The notes under the pieces are model-generated. The model was not told the origin of the DNA. It saw only the letters and a program-made list of their open reading frames with translations, and did not search any database. 64,000 nucleotides of DNA, from positions 186,001 through 250,000 of the forward strand of contig JAFBJZ010000424.1 of NCBI GenBank assembly GCA_016785225.1, in the 5' to 3' direction. Positions 45,565 through 58,417 of this stretch are shown in pieces; the first letter of the stretch is position 1, and the number at the start of each line of letters is the position of its first letter. The DNA is from Psettodes erumei (lineage: Eukaryota > Chordata > Actinopteri > Pleuronectiformes > Psettodidae). A program made the translations under genes and the position numbers.

Positions 45565-48500
45565 TCAATGCCACACACACTTAGAAAAGCCAAGACGTTC
45601 TTAAGAATCCGTTCACCCGTTCAGAGGTGCTGCTTTGGGATGAAACAGTAACCGTGCAGAGGGACTTTAAAGAGATAATGAATGAGTGCTGGGTGTTCAC
45701 ACACTACAAATGAACAGCACTCACTCATCCTGGGATGACACTTTAATGATGTGGTGTGTTTAAATACTAAGCTGTGGAAAGATGTTTCAGCTTTTTCTGC
45801 AACAGTATTATCCTGTTTGTGGCTCATATAAAACCTCCATGCTCGACGCTAAGCTGCTTATAATATTCATTTTAAAAAATAAATATCATTCTTTAAAGGT
45901 CATTTAGCAAAACTTTAACACTGTTCTGTAGCGTTTTCCAAAATCTTCATCCTCTAACCATCGACATACTAAATATTGTCTTTGCTGAACCACTGAAAAA
46001 TCAACTCATTTTTTACAGTTTAACAGTTTGGTTTGGCTCCTGCATCTGTGAGGATTCTTTACACTACACATTAAGATCAGAAATAAGCTCCTGGCTTAGG
46101 GTTTGAGGTTGACGACAATTCTCTTTCCACAGTCGATACCGTCTCTTTCTGCACTTCCCTTCATGTCTTCTATCACCACATTCATCAACATTAACCCTCC
46201 CTCCGTCCACTGCCTAATTTCTTTTAAATCCCCTTTTGTTTTAACAAGAAAGCCTTTGTCAGCCTTTATCTTCCGTAATATCCCATATATGTCTTTCGGT
46301 TTTCTTTTTCTACTGATGTTTTTGTTTTCAGTTTTTTATTGTTCTATCTTGCACTTTGATCTGTTTTCCTCCATAAAGTAAAAAAGTGCCACACTTAAAG
46401 TTTATGATTTCAAACCTGTTCTGCCACAACATAAATTTTATTTTCCTTTGACATTTCCCTTCGCTCTGACTCTCTCCATCTCAGTAATTGCACATCCCCT
46501 CTCCCTCCCCCTCACCTGTGCCCAGGTGTAAGACGTCGTACGGTCCGTCCTCGGCGTCCACTCTGTCCGCCACCACTTTCTTTAACATGTAGGGTGCGTT
46601 GACCCGGGTCAGTACCGGTCTGCCGCCCAGAGGCAGGACCGGCTCCCACATCAGCTGATGCTGCCGCATGAAGCTCACCACCTCGTCGGGGAAGTCCTTG
46701 GTGGACTTGTACCGGGCGTCGTACGTCTCGCTGGGACACTGGAGGACGAGTCGGAGAATTATTATGAGATAAGATCATCAGAAAACAAGGCGCTGTCAGA
46801 AAGCATTATTATATTGTGAGGGTTATATGTCACCAGAAAAAAAGGTTTCTGGGAGTTTTCATGCTTATCTGACAAGTGATGAGGACATAAAGTAGATACC
46901 AGCAGATCATTTTCTCTGGTGTTCCAACCCAACACCTGACCATACATTATTCACTGGTCTCCAAACAGAGGGAGATAAATCTGAAGGGTCACAAGTTCAC
47001 CAAAGAGATTTATTTTTTTTAAAAAGAAGAAAAAAGAAAGATTTTTGTTACACTAAATTATTTTTCTTCTTCTTTTTTTCAGGTTTTCTTGTGAAATACA
47101 GGATAATCTCTGAAAATCCTATAAATGAGGGAACTTATATTATATCTTTAAGAATTCTTGATGAGTCTGTTTTACAGCAATGTGACAGTATTAATGATTA
47201 CTTAGTATTTACCTGCAACAATGGCTATGCTAATATTTCTTTTTTAAGATACTAGTAATTACCAGATATCAAAATTTGTTGTTTTTCACATTTTACTTCA
47301 TTCAAGAGCACTTTGTGTATTTCTACTTCAACAATGATGACAAATTAACAGACAAAACCTGCACCAGAACCTTCTACATTTTCCAGAAATGTTAGAAAAT
47401 GAGAATTTTTTTTTTTTTAAAAAGGAGCGGGTGATGACCCGATGGCAGACAGAGGAGGAAGGGGAGGAAATGAAAGGGAGGAGATGAAAAATGACTTTTG
47501 GTGACTGTGTCAAAGTAAACGTTGATTTGCAGTTAGTCAGACGTTTCCCGTGATGAAAGGAGAACAAGAGAGAGAGGTGATGCTCTGACCTGACTGAGAC
47601 AAACTAAAATGTGCCGCACAGTTCAAGAAGTCGAGAATATTTTGGACAAATCAGCAACATGGGAGCCACGATTTTTCTGTGCACTTGTGTGCAGTGAGTC
47701 GGTTTTCACAGCATCTCTGCAGTTGTGTAATTTTGCTTTTTAATCATTCTGCCTGACCCACAATCACACGCACACACGTGTGTGTGTGACATGGCTAACC
47801 TCTTCTGCAATCAGCTGCATGATATAAAACCGCTCCACAGAGAGGTGAGTGAAATAACACCTGACACGCTAAAGCACTAAAAACCTCAGCCTTCCATGAC
47901 GAGCTGAACTTTCCCCCGGAGGAGTTTCCAGCTGAGGTGTTAAATCACCGCAGGTCGACAACTCTCACAGCTTCATCGGCCTGTTTTCATTAGACGTGCT
48001 CTGCGTGTGCGGAGTCGGATCTCACAGGAAATTCTTACTTATTCACACAAACATAAATACCGTCCTGTCATCACTATATTTACAGAGAATTACGAGGCCT
48101 GAGCTTCAATAAGTAAGTGAAAAGATTACCTTAGCCCTTAAAGGGTCAGTCCACACAAAAATACCGAAAATTTATCTGCAACGAAATTTAATTTGGGGTG
48201 TAAAACAATTACAAACAATTGTCCCACTGGATAATTTGTTAACCTCAGTGTAAAAAATGTTCACAGGGTCTATTTGTTAGAAAGAAAGAAAAACTACTGG
48301 CGACACAACACTGTTGTGTACTTTATTAAAGTGTTCTGTGGGTTGAGGGGATGAACATCATAAGGGCGCTCAACTATCTGTATAACTAAATGCCACAAGT
48401 GGTGAATAATAAAATATGTTTTTTTCTGTATTTGATTTGTGCAGCAGGCTTTCTTCACCAGCTCACAGTCTTGTCTGCACTGGTGTTGCTGTATGTGCGT

Positions 48501-49173
48501 TCGCACAAACCAGAGCTTATGGTGGTGAGGATACGTTCAGGGCTTGTACACTTACAGTTCCAGGTCTGGGGTAGGGGATGCGGCCTTTGTACTCCACCCA
48601 GCGATAGTCGGGACCTTCTTTATGGGCGAACGGCCCGTTGAAGGCGGCACGGATAGACGCCATGGAGTAGACGCACACTGCCGAACCACGAAATATGGAG
48701 CTGTGGGAGGAAGAGAGAGAGTTGGAGTCGTTAGTATAAAAAGGTTGGAGGGGCACAGTGTTTGCAGGGGCATGTTCAGAGGGACATTACAGTCATCACA
48801 AACAAAAAAAGAAGAGAAAAGATGAGGGGAAGGAGAATGAGACCAAAACAGGAGCAGACAGAAAACAGAACAGCAAGGGAGGATGGAATAGGAGGGAGGA
48901 AAGGAAGGAGGGATGGGAGGAGATGAGGGAACAGGAAAGGGAGTGGAGGAGAGAAAAGGTGGGAGGGTTTTTCTATACGTCAGGGTTACAATAACACAAC
49001 CAGCTGGGCCTCTTCACCTTTGACCCCTGACACCCAGCGACACCTGACCTCTGATCTTTCACGCTGCCGGGTGTGCACGTGCCGGGCATGGCTTTGAGCA
49101 TGTACATTAATATGGCCCCACCCCTCACCTTGACTGACTGACGGACTGTGGTAGGACTGCACGCTTGTTCACC

Positions 49174-49223
<50 letters not shown>

Positions 49224-52200
49224 CTCACCTGGAGGTGCTGAAGACACCATAGATGGTGGGGTTTTGAGGATCCTTGGTCTCCAGAACAAAGATGTCCTCT
49301 GAAAAACAAAAACAAAACAAATTCACAGCATTAAAATCCACATTATTGTGAAGCTTGACTAAATAAAGGTGAAAAGGTGAAAAAAAAAGTCAAGGGAGGA
49401 GAGGAGGGAAGGAAAGGAGGTGCTCTTTTCAAAGTTTAGGTAAATGACGATAAAGTGAAGAGAAACAAAAAAAGCAGGGACACACAGTCAAAGGTCCATC
49501 CCACAGAGGTTACATAAGAAAAGGAGGGAGGCCGCCAGGCAGGAAGGAAGAGGAGGGAGGGAGGGGAGCGAGCGTTACCCAGTTCATCAAACTGCGTGTC
49601 CACTCCGGACTGTCCCGGGACGGAGCACACCAGTCTGGCTTTGAGGAAGGTGGTCCAGCGGTTGATCAGACTCCTCTTCCCCCCGACATCATTCTGGAAT
49701 AAGGGAGGGAAGACGTTTAAAATATAAAGTGCATCACAAATGTACAATCCATCTTTTTAGAGAATTACATTTCTTTTTACTCCACATTAATTATCGGACA
49801 GTTATTTTAGGAAACATGAGTGAGCTGATCTTATGAATGGAGAGAAAAACACTTCACAGCTTCTTAAAGGTGAGAATTTTATTGACTTTCCTGGTCTCAA
49901 ATTAGTTCATGATATACGACTGGGGTTCTCTCTCTGGCAGGAGGTTGTATTTTCAGCGCAGCACACTTTGCACCCTCCTCCGTGTTTCTACCTTGCAGAC
50001 TCGAGCCACGCGGCTGTACACCCTCTTGTCCCACTGCCCGGCCTCCACCGCCCTCTCCTTGAAGAAGAAGTAAACCTTGTCGTCGTCTGGGCTGTGCGTG
50101 TCAGGGATGGAGAAGGAGCCCACGAACTCCGGCTCTGAGGGGGGAGGAGGCGGTTAGCGGTTTCACCCGCGGATGCATTGTTTCGCAGTAACGCGCTTCA
50201 CCCAGAGCTTCTCACCGTTGAGCCAGTTCTGGTCGTAGGCCTCTGTGCGGATGTAATGTTGGCTGCCGCCCTGGAGCGTCGTGCGGAAGATGGCGGCGTT
50301 GGCTCCCATGAAGTCGACTGAGGTGCCGGCGTAAAGTTCGCCGTCTGTTAGGACAAACCAGGAAATAAGTGCACGCAGAGCGGGGCGATGTTTGTGTTCA
50401 ACAGAACAGTAACTCCATTCTTGTGAAATTTATTTTACTGCTGACGCTGCTTACATTTGTCGACCAACGCAGAGGTCGTTGCAACATTTGTGGCTGCTTG
50501 GTCCTTGTTTTAACAAGCTGGAATTTTAAGTTTCATATTCGATTCCTGTGTACATTTATGTGTAATTACATTACATACAACATAATCCAGCAACAAAAAA
50601 ACAACGCCCCCCCTCCCCAGAGGCATCTAAACATGTTCAGTACAAGTGTGCACTGTAAACAGCCTCCAAAGCTATTATTCATTATGTGTACAACAGGACT
50701 ATAAAGTATACTTTTAAAAAGCAACATCTTTTTTAAATTATAGTTTGACGACACTTGACAACGCTGAGCGAAAGATGTAAACGTCTTAAAAACTGCTTTT
50801 TTTCATATTTTACATGCAAACACTGAACTGGAATAGCTGCAGGTTAAGTTTCGGTCTTGGTTGCAGTCACTGGTGAGCATTATTCACAAGAAGCTAAATC
50901 TGCAGTTTAATGTTTGATATCCACAGGTCTGTGCTTTTTGAAACCAGACGGGTAAAGTGGCATTTTACTGGCCAAATGCTTAATTTACCGTAATGGTCTT
51001 TAATGGGCAACACGTGTGGATGTCGTGCAGCTCTTCCAAAGTTACAAACCACAATATGCCCTCTTCCTCACAGTAGTTATTATTACGTATGACTTGTTTA
51101 ACAAACAAGAGCATTACTCAGTTCGGTCCAACAAACTCTGTAGGAGAGCCTTTTCCTTGAACACACTACAAATCTACTTAACCTACGGCACTTGATGTTT
51201 ATTGCTCAATTTTTCCAATTTTTCCAATGTAAAACTGACAGAACATCAGTTTTCTAACTCCACATATACAGTCGCTGGCAAGTAAAGCGTTCTTTCTGTA
51301 CAGTTCGATGCCACATTTCTCACCAATCAAGTATTCTTGTAAGTAAATCTGTAATTAGAACAAATGCTGATTTGATTTTTTTGTCCAAAAGTAGTTGGCG
51401 TGCTTTAATGTCGCTCACGGGGCAACAGTTGACGTCAGAACGTGAAAAACGTGGAGGAGACCACACACGGCCACAGCTGAGCGGACGGGCGAGACAGTGG
51501 TTCAACTGTACGCCGCAGAACATTACTGTCACCAGATTATGAATACAGCTGTTTGGGGATGACAGAAAGTGATTTAATGTGGCCACGTGTGTGCGTGTGT
51601 GTGTGTGTGTGTGTGAGTGTGTGCAGGCAGACACACAGAGTGTTGTGTGTGGACTGCGGATGAGACCCACCGGTCAGTCGAGCGGTGAAGGGCTCTCTGG
51701 GGCTGAAGGGACATTTTCCTCTGCCAGACTCCACCGTGTGAGACAGCATGAACAACGGCCCCTATGAAAGAGAGGGGGGGGGACCACACACAAACACAAA
51801 ATGACCAATCAACTCTGCACTGCTCCTTGAGTGGCTGCTGATCATCGAAGCCTGAATGCAAACTGATCTCAAACTGAAGCTCTGCATTGGAGGACTGGTT
51901 GTAAAACACTGACACCACAACAAGCATAAGTCTCCACTGCGGCTGCACTGAGTAAACATCACACGGTTTATTTTTGCATCACAAAAAGCACACAGAGCAT
52001 TAAAATGATGTATTTTAACTGGTGCATGTGAATGGATTTGCCCTTTAAAAGAGTAAAAAACACTTCCTATGGTTTTCCCCTCTCCTACGCTTCACTTCAC
52101 CACGAGAGCGGCGTGTTAGTGATGAGATGAACCAGTGAGCAGACTCCTTGTTACCTCGGTGTTTTGTCCTAAGTGCAAGTATGCACACTGTGGATGGAAG

Positions 52201-52729
52201 GCACCTGTACCACAGGTGTAAACGTGGGTCTTGTTGAAGGGCTGCAGCAGCCGCACAAAGTTGGCACACTCTGTCTGAAAAAAAAAAAAACACAGAATAA
52301 ACTACATGAGCTTATTGTTTAATGCTTTTATGATGCAGAGACACAGACATGACCCAGCGCACAAACAGAGGGTGGAGAGGTTTGGATCAGTCTTACCTCC
52401 AGGCTTTTTCCCGCCTGCCTGCAGTGCTCCACGTGTTCTGCTGCAGCGGGCCAGTAGACCTGATGGCGAGAGAATAAAATAAACATCCTCAGCTGCAACA
52501 CCACAACAACAAAACAATGACACGTTCTTAATTCTTTTTAAAATGTGAGAGAGCGAGCCATCGTGATGTCTCACCGCACGCGTGGGCAGATCCAAGCTGT
52601 CGGGCCGCAGCAGGTAGATGTGGTCCTTACCGCCGACCAGCAGCCAGCCTTGGTCCTCGTCCAGCAGGAGGGCCTGGTACCCCCCGCTGACCCCCCCCTT
52701 CCAGAAGACGGCCGAGCTGTTCCTCAGCT
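38518..52729 (-). CDS. Class 3 semaphorin (paralogue unresolved), N-terminus missing
   Basis: Secreted guidance cue that signals through neuropilin/plexin receptors in axon and vessel patterning. Sixteen coding exons in transcript order: 52729-52575, 52459-52397, 52274-52155, 51761-51671, 50344-50216, 50134-49992, 49693-49579, 49298-49229, 48700-48556, 46738-46516, 43556-43468, 41971-41930, 41765-41608, 40258-40194, 39381-39233 and 39000-38518. All phases agree and no frameshift is seen; they give 745 residues. Sema-domain blocks include LLVGGKDHIYLL, VYTCGTGAFHPQC, GELYAGTSVDFMG, DDKVYFFFKERA, VYGVFSTSS-type junctions, SAVCVYSM and VDRVDAEDGPYDV. PSI, Ig and basic-tail regions follow. Families run about 770-785 residues, so only the signal peptide and some 30 residues are missing; the first exon here begins in phase 1. 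RRARRQDVKYGDP and DQYCEQLWYREKRRQ are nearest to SEMA3D among the paralogues I recall, but a fish-only paralogue such as sema3h is possible. Confidence 0.93.
39233..39381 (-). CDS. Semaphorin Ig-domain exon (first half)
   Basis: SVYGVEGNSTFLECVSRSAQ supplies the first Ig cysteine, and LRWTVRQLADGQQQ gives the core Trp. Entry phase 1 and exit phase 0 match the neighbouring exons. Confidence 0.92.
39574..39613. repeat. (ATG)n trinucleotide repeat
   Basis: ATG/GAT trinucleotide run with one interruption, in the semaphorin intron upstream (minus strand) of the Ig exon. Confidence 0.93.
39614..40193 (-). other. Semaphorin intron, no further feature
   Basis: Unique AT-rich intron sequence between the KRRARRQ exon and the Ig exon; nothing else seen. 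Confidence 0.5.
40194..40258 (-). CDS. Semaphorin basic-junction exon
   Basis: Encodes RARRQDVKYGDPWSQCPVTED. Joined to the PSI exon end (TSKR) it makes KRRARRQ, the furin-type site between the PSI and Ig domains seen in class 3 semaphorins. The intron before it ends in a (GT/TTG)-rich tract and ctag acceptor. Confidence 0.9.
40259..41607 (-). other. Semaphorin intron, no further feature
   Basis: About 1.35 kb of unique intron between the PSI exon and the basic-junction exon. A short CA-rich tract abuts the downstream acceptor; otherwise nothing seen. Confidence 0.5.
41608..41765 (-). CDS. Semaphorin PSI-domain exon
   Basis: QQLYVSSELGVAQLGLQRCE leads into DCAECCLARDPYCSWDGQTC and SRYFPTSKR. 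The Cys spacing and the RDPYC-WDG signature define the plexin-semaphorin-integrin domain. Confidence 0.95.
41972..43467 (-). other. Semaphorin intron with pyrimidine-rich segment
   Basis: About 1.5 kb of intron. The plus strand is T/C-rich from about 42890 to 43140, producing spurious Phe/Ser/Leu frames, and a (GT)n run lies at 43352-43382. Confidence 0.55.
43352..43382. repeat. (GT)n microsatellite
   Basis: A perfect GT run of about 15 units, 85 bases downstream (minus strand) of the donor of exon 43556-43468. Confidence 0.96.
43557..46515 (-). other. Largest internal semaphorin intron
   Basis: About 3 kb of intron with (GT)n runs at 43967-44000 and 45507-45562 and a shorter (CA)n at about 45388-45402. 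No exon seen. Confidence 0.55.
45507..45562. repeat. (GT)n microsatellite, interrupted
   Basis: GT units with one CCTG interruption near 45530. Confidence 0.95.
46516..46738 (-). CDS. Semaphorin sema-domain exon
   Basis: Encodes CPSETYDARYKSTKDFPDEV, VLTRVNAPYMLKKVVADRVD and AEDGPYDVLHLGT, a hallmark of the sema propeller in class 3 proteins (family: VVDRVDAEDGQYDVMFIGT). Enters in phase 0 and leaves in phase 1. Confidence 0.94.
46739..48555 (-). other. Semaphorin intron, no further feature
   Basis: About 1.8 kb of AT-rich intron with short A/T runs; nothing else seen. Confidence 0.5.
49176..49222. repeat. (GT)n microsatellite next to a semaphorin 5' splice site
   Basis: On the minus strand this is a (CA)n run of about 23 units beginning six bases after the donor of the exon 49298-49229 (CCAG|gtgagaaca...). 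Confidence 0.97.
50345..51670 (-). other. Semaphorin intron, no further feature
   Basis: About 1.3 kb of intron with a (GT)n run at about 51594-51614 close to the upstream exon; no exon seen. Confidence 0.5.
52575..52729 (-). CDS. First recovered semaphorin exon
   Basis: Encodes LRNSSAVFWKGGVSGGYQAL and LLLDEDQGWLLVGGKDHIYLL, the start of the sema propeller (family: FLLDEERSRLYVGAKDHIF). An eight-G run on the minus strand is in frame here. The exon begins in phase 1 after acceptor ctctcag, so a further upstream exon with the signal peptide must exist. Confidence 0.92.
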
Positions 52730-55136
52730 CTGAGAGAGAGAGGAGACATGAAGGTCAACATTGTTTTCTTCAGTACCTCCACTGAGGCAGTTATGTTTTT
52801 GGTTTGCTGTGTTTGTTTCTTTGTTCGCAGAATTATGCAAAACACAATGAAAGTATTATCGATGTAGCTCTTGGTCTAACTTAGAAATTATTCTGTTTTG
52901 AGATTGATCCGGATCCAGGATTCTTTACGACTGCATTGCTCCATAAATTGATAAAGATTTGAAGTAATACCACCTTGGCTTAAGTTCCTGATCAGCAGGT
53001 TCTCAGTTCGACTCTCGGCCGACCACAGACACTCCAGTAAAAGTTTTATGTTGGGGAAAATGTGCAGCCTTGGCGGAGGTCTGCGTTCTCAGAGTGCTTT
53101 CTAGTTTAGTCATGACTTTCCTTTCCAGCAGTGGAAAGTAAGTGAGGACATTTACTCAATACTGAACTGTTACTTTGAAGGTTCTTCGTACGAGACGATA
53201 AAAACTTGGTTAATTTCCTTCCTTTTATACTATTATTTAAGTTAAAATTGAAATGCAGCTCTTTAACTTGTGATAAGGTACATTTATAGTGTGGGTACTG
53301 CTTTGTGGGTACTTTGAATAGTTTCTGCAACACTGCCAAACACACACACACACACACACACTTGCAGCAGCAGTTCGTCAGACTGGGCTCTCTCTGGGGA
53401 GTCGGTGCTAAAGCAGGCAGAAAACGACCTGAACAAGCACAGCAAATCAACCCTGAAACTCTGCCATCGGCCTCGCTGCCCGGCCGCCACGCTGTTTATC
53501 CTGTGACGCCGTCAGCCGGGCCTCCCCGGGGCCATGAACCGCTTTAACTCGAGGGCGAGAGGGGCAAACAACTGGGTTTTATTCCAAAATGCCTTGACAT
53601 CCAACCCAAGAAGGTGTATGGTGCAACAATAATAAGAAATATACGTCTTTTACAGTGATATGGTTTCACGTTTTCAATTTCCAAATCAGAGTTTTTTAAA
53701 CTTGTGTTCTCCTCACTTGAGTTTGTTTTGATTTTATGTATAATTCACAGAGCAAATCATCAATTGATTAATAGAGAAAATGATGCATGTATTAAACAAC
53801 GACAACAATAATCTTCCAGTTAACTTGTTGAATTTGCTCACTGGGATGTTTCTTTAGCATAATGATGGGTAACACAACATGACAAACGATGGGTTTGCTC
53901 CAAAATTAGGTCACAAGACTCTTTCCATCAGTCTCCATTATGTGAAAAAACCCAACCACCTGCAATAAATTTTCTGAACTTGTGTCTACTGAAGGTAAAT
54001 CTATGAACTCCAGCTGTAAATCAAAACAGACTAATTAACCTTGAAATTCTCTGCGTTTCTCCTGCCCTGTAACTCATCTGCGTCGACCTCCCTGCGCTGC
54101 CAATAATCACCCCAGCCAAGGAAATTAACCGTGAAACTCCTCGAGACTGTCACCACCTTCAGTAAAAGAAGCAGGCCCCACACTGCGGGTCACGTTTTGC
54201 AGAGACGCCACTACTGTGCGTCCCGCGGGCCGAGAAGACGGCGAGCCGTGGCTTTGAATGCAGCACGGCACGTTTGTCACACTTCACCGCCATTTAGAAA
54301 GAAATCAGTCAGGCCATTTTCATCAGCGCGGAGTTAAGCAGCTGTGGCAAATACAGCAGACCTGAAGGACAGAGCTCAGACCCATTTATGCTTTGCGTTG
54401 TTGTAAAATTTCCTGTTTTATTTCGAAATATGTTTTCTGAACATAATTAACTTAACTTAATTCTAGTTTTACTTCCGTTCTTTGTTTTGTTTGGCGCCAA
54501 TTTTCACCACACATGTCTTATCAGCCAATCACCCACCCAATATATATATATATATATATCCTCCTGCCCACACTCTTCTACTTTGTCCCTGTACAAGCTC
54601 TCCAGTCTTCTTCTTTCTGTAACTCACTGATCTGCTTTCTTTGCATTTTTCTGCTCTGTCTGACTGATCACCTGTGGATTTTTCATCAAATGGACGTTTG
54701 ATTTGATCCTGCCTTTCCATTGAGTTGTGCAATGGAGTCTGTCTCCTGATCTTGCTAGTATTACTTTTTCTACTTTCATCCTCTATAACCTGAAATAAAA
54801 ACAGATCTCAACGATCTTCAACGATACAACTGAAAGGATTAAAAGCCACGCCCGGTTTATGAACTGTTTCTAAAACTAACTTTTTGAAAGCAAAGCACCT
54901 CAAATTTGACCCAATTAATCGAGTAAAAAGATATCAGAGATCAGATATATATATGAGCATATATTGTAAATATATACATATAACATAATATATGGTAGCT
55001 GTACAATAACATTATGTAATGTTGGATACATGCAGACTGTGCACTCCACATTTAGTTTACATGCAGAGGTTTCTTTGCTGATAACATTTCTGGAAAATGG
55101 GTTTATCTAAAACAGTTCCATATGTTTCTATCTATA

Positions 55137-55138
<2 letters not shown>

Positions 55139-55173
<35 letters not shown>
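55139..55173. repeat. (AC)n microsatellite
   Basis: A perfect AC run of about 17 units. Confidence 0.96.
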
Positions 55174-55176
<3 letters not shown>

Positions 55177-57629
55177 GAGGCCTGATGACTTTCACACATG
55201 CAGTGATGCCCTGTGATCTGGACAGGGGTATCAGAGGTGCAGCGCACACACTACAAAGTTAAGTCTCAGCCTCCAGCCCTTTCTCTCGCCTATGAAATCA
55301 GATCTAACAGCATCTGTCACATCTGTTCACGCACCGTTTATGAGATCTTCACAGCTCATTTCTCACCGAGATCAGCGACCCACACGCACACGTGCACGCA
55401 CACACACACATGGAAGTGACTGGACTTGGTAGAGGTTGTGGGAACGTAAACGTAAGACGGTAGGTTTGCTGTGGAAAAAGAAAAAAAAATGTTCACTGAA
55501 GTTTCACTTATATTTCAGCTGAAAATTCTCATTTGTCTTGTTTTAGGCATTATTGATTTTTATTCTTTGTTAAAAGTTTTTACTTCCTGCCTCTACAGAC
55601 GACAGACTTTTTATGATACAACAGTGGAAAGATATCTTTCAGCTGACGGCGACACTGTAGTACATTACACATTTGGCTGACACACAGTGGATTATGGGAT
55701 ATTGAGGACCACAAATGATACATCAGTGGTGTGAACTAGGGCTTAAGGTGTATGGCAATAAGGTCAAATGTGCTTTTCTAAACGAGAGAAAATGTATTCT
55801 GGAAAATGCAAAAAAGAAAGTTTAAGAGGCTTTAATACAGTTACATAAGAAATAAGGAATATGCTATGAAGTTTCATGCCAAAGCAAAGTGACGTACGCA
55901 GAGAAGCAAAAAGAAGCCAAATAAGCATTTCAGCGCTGCTGATGTATCTGCAGCGTTTTAGCCCGAGCCTCTGTGACGGATCGAGCTGGAGACCATAAAA
56001 GTAAGCGGGATCTCATTTTATGGACCCGCTGCACTTGGCTCTGACTCGCCGACTCCTATAGATCCCATCCATCAAGCGGACCAACGATGGGAGATAGAGC
56101 GGATGATGAAAGAAAATGGGGCAGGAGACGTCTCAAAGTGCTCTCCCTGAGGGGGACGCGGTGGAAAATCTGGCATGAAATACTGGAGAGGAGAGGAAAC
56201 CCAACGCTTTACATCACACTGCACCATTGTATGTGCAAATTTGTCTTTTTTTGTACGTTTGCCCTGAAGGTTTCTATTAGTTTTCCTGATAACTTCTGCA
56301 GCCTCCCACATTTCTTTTTTTAAAAGTCAGCAGCGCTTTAGAGTAAAGCATTATAGAAATGTGTAAAAACATGAGACTTTCCACACCAGAATCCATCCTG
56401 ACTGCAGGGAGTGAGGTATCCGCAGATAGACACAAAATGCATTAACGCATGAGTGCAGTTACTCAACCTCTCTGTGATTATTTTGGTAAGTCAAAGCTTC
56501 ATCTGAGTCTGGATGTAATCCAGTTTTATGGCTAAATGCTCCTTTTCCCCTCCACTCAAAGCTGATGCTGATTGCCTCTGACTGACCGAGCGGCGATCCG
56601 GATTAGCGTTGATTGGTCGATGGCAGGAGGTCGTGACCTCCACACATCTCGATTCAGGTGCAGCTTTTAGTTGTGCATTCATTCCCTGCGAGGACGTGCG
56701 TGTCTTTCGGAGCGTTGTGCGTGCGAGCGGGGTCAGGGTTAGTTAGGCGGAGAGGTCAGCGGTGGACGAGGACGTGAAGTCAGTTTGCCTCCTGCTCCAC
56801 CGGCCACCCAGTCTGCGCATTTTTACCGTTAAAGAAAAGTGGGAAAATCTGATTCTGCAGCAACAGCAGCCACAACAGTCCCGCTGTCGATCCCCCTGAT
56901 TTTCACCGATTATCCTCAGCATTCCTCACAAGTTTTTCTACGTCGTCATAGACAAAACATATTCCACTTTATCTAAAACAAAGAGGAGGAAAAAAAGTAG
57001 ATGTTGGGTTTCTGTCTGGGGCCGTTTCTCCCGACAGTGTGAGACAGAGCACAGATGTGAGAGGAAAACGTGTCCGTCCAAAGCTCAGTTCTGTGGGTAA
57101 GTAAAATCACGGTAACACCTTCAACATCTGTTTTATCTCTTCATCCTCACTTCCACAACAGCACGAACCAAAAGGCACAAAACCTGATCACCACTTTCTT
57201 TACAAGCTAATGCTCCAGCGTCAAATAGTTCCCCATAATGAAAATACAATACAACAGATATATCCCTAATTAAATTATGGAACTCTCAAAGGAAAATGAG
57301 GGAATGTGCCAAATTAATTTAACAAAAATAAATCTCATCTTACAATAGGACATCATTAATCCATGGCTTCAAGAACTGTTATAAAAAATAATGAATTGTT
57401 TAATATGTCTTATGATGAGACAAATATATTGTGAAGATTTGAAGAGTTAAATTAACAGCTTGTGTTTACTATACAATATGTTTGTGTATTATATTACTGC
57501 AGCTGTGTATACAGCATTATATCATCATAGCATTCAGCTGAACAGGTGTTTAATAAAATCCACGACAATGCATTTCATAAGCATGTGTACAGGAAAGAGG
57601 CCAAGGGGAGTGTTACACTAAATGTATGA

Positions 57630-57654
57630 GTGTGTGTGTGTGTGTGTGTGTGTG
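57630..57654. repeat. (GT)n microsatellite
   Basis: A perfect GT run of about 12 units. Confidence 0.95.
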
Positions 57655-57930
57655 CTGTATACAGTGTATGTGTGTGTCTGTGTGTGACTGATTGTTTGTG
57701 CTGTTGACGCCTGAGTGTCTGTCAAAGTTGGTTCATATTAGTAAAAATGTATTTCGGTGATTTGACGTTTTACCATGAAATGAACTTAACAAATTTACCT
57801 TTTTTGGGGAAAGTGTGTAAAACTCATTGTACTGAAATAAATGCATCGTCAGCAGATTCAATGCTAATCACTTTCCCTTCCTCTGTTTTCACTCGTAAAT
57901 TATAACAAAGGGCAAAACGAGTGTGGGAGG

Positions 57931-57962
57931 TTACAGCCACCACGAGGATGTGGTGGCTGTAA
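57931..57962. repeat. Perfect 13-bp inverted repeat with 6-base loop
   Basis: TTACAGCCACCAC, loop GAGGAT, then GTGGTGGCTGTAA. The two arms pair without mismatch. Confidence 0.9.
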
Positions 57963-58199
57963 AATCTGATTTTATTTCTATTTAAATCCCACATTTGATT
58001 GCTTTACCATCGTTCCCTCCACCACAGCGGAGACGTGGTGAGTCAATTCTCCGTTAATGTTCAGGATTTATCATCGGTGATTTCTTATCCTCTTTCCAGG
58101 ATGTTTTTCATTTCAGACAGACGACTTACCGCTGTTTAACTTATTACAGTCTAATCAACAGGATCATTTCCACTAACCTCACAGAGAAGTGAAGCTAAA

Positions 58200-58347
58200 C
58201 TGTGTGTGTGTGTGTGTGTGTGTGTTTGTGTATGCGTGTGTGTATAAGAAGCTCTGGATAATTGCAAACATTTGTTCAACATTTCAGGCAGAACAAAAGG
58301 CGCTGTGAGAGCTGGGTGTGTGCCGAACACCTGTACGGCACACGTAC

Positions 58348-58417
<70 letters not shown>

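Noticed and set aside
53284..53490. Minus-strand frame considered as the semaphorin signal-peptide exon
   Set aside because: It lacks a hydrophobic core typical of a signal peptide, runs into a CA microsatellite and has no phase-1 donor joining 52729.
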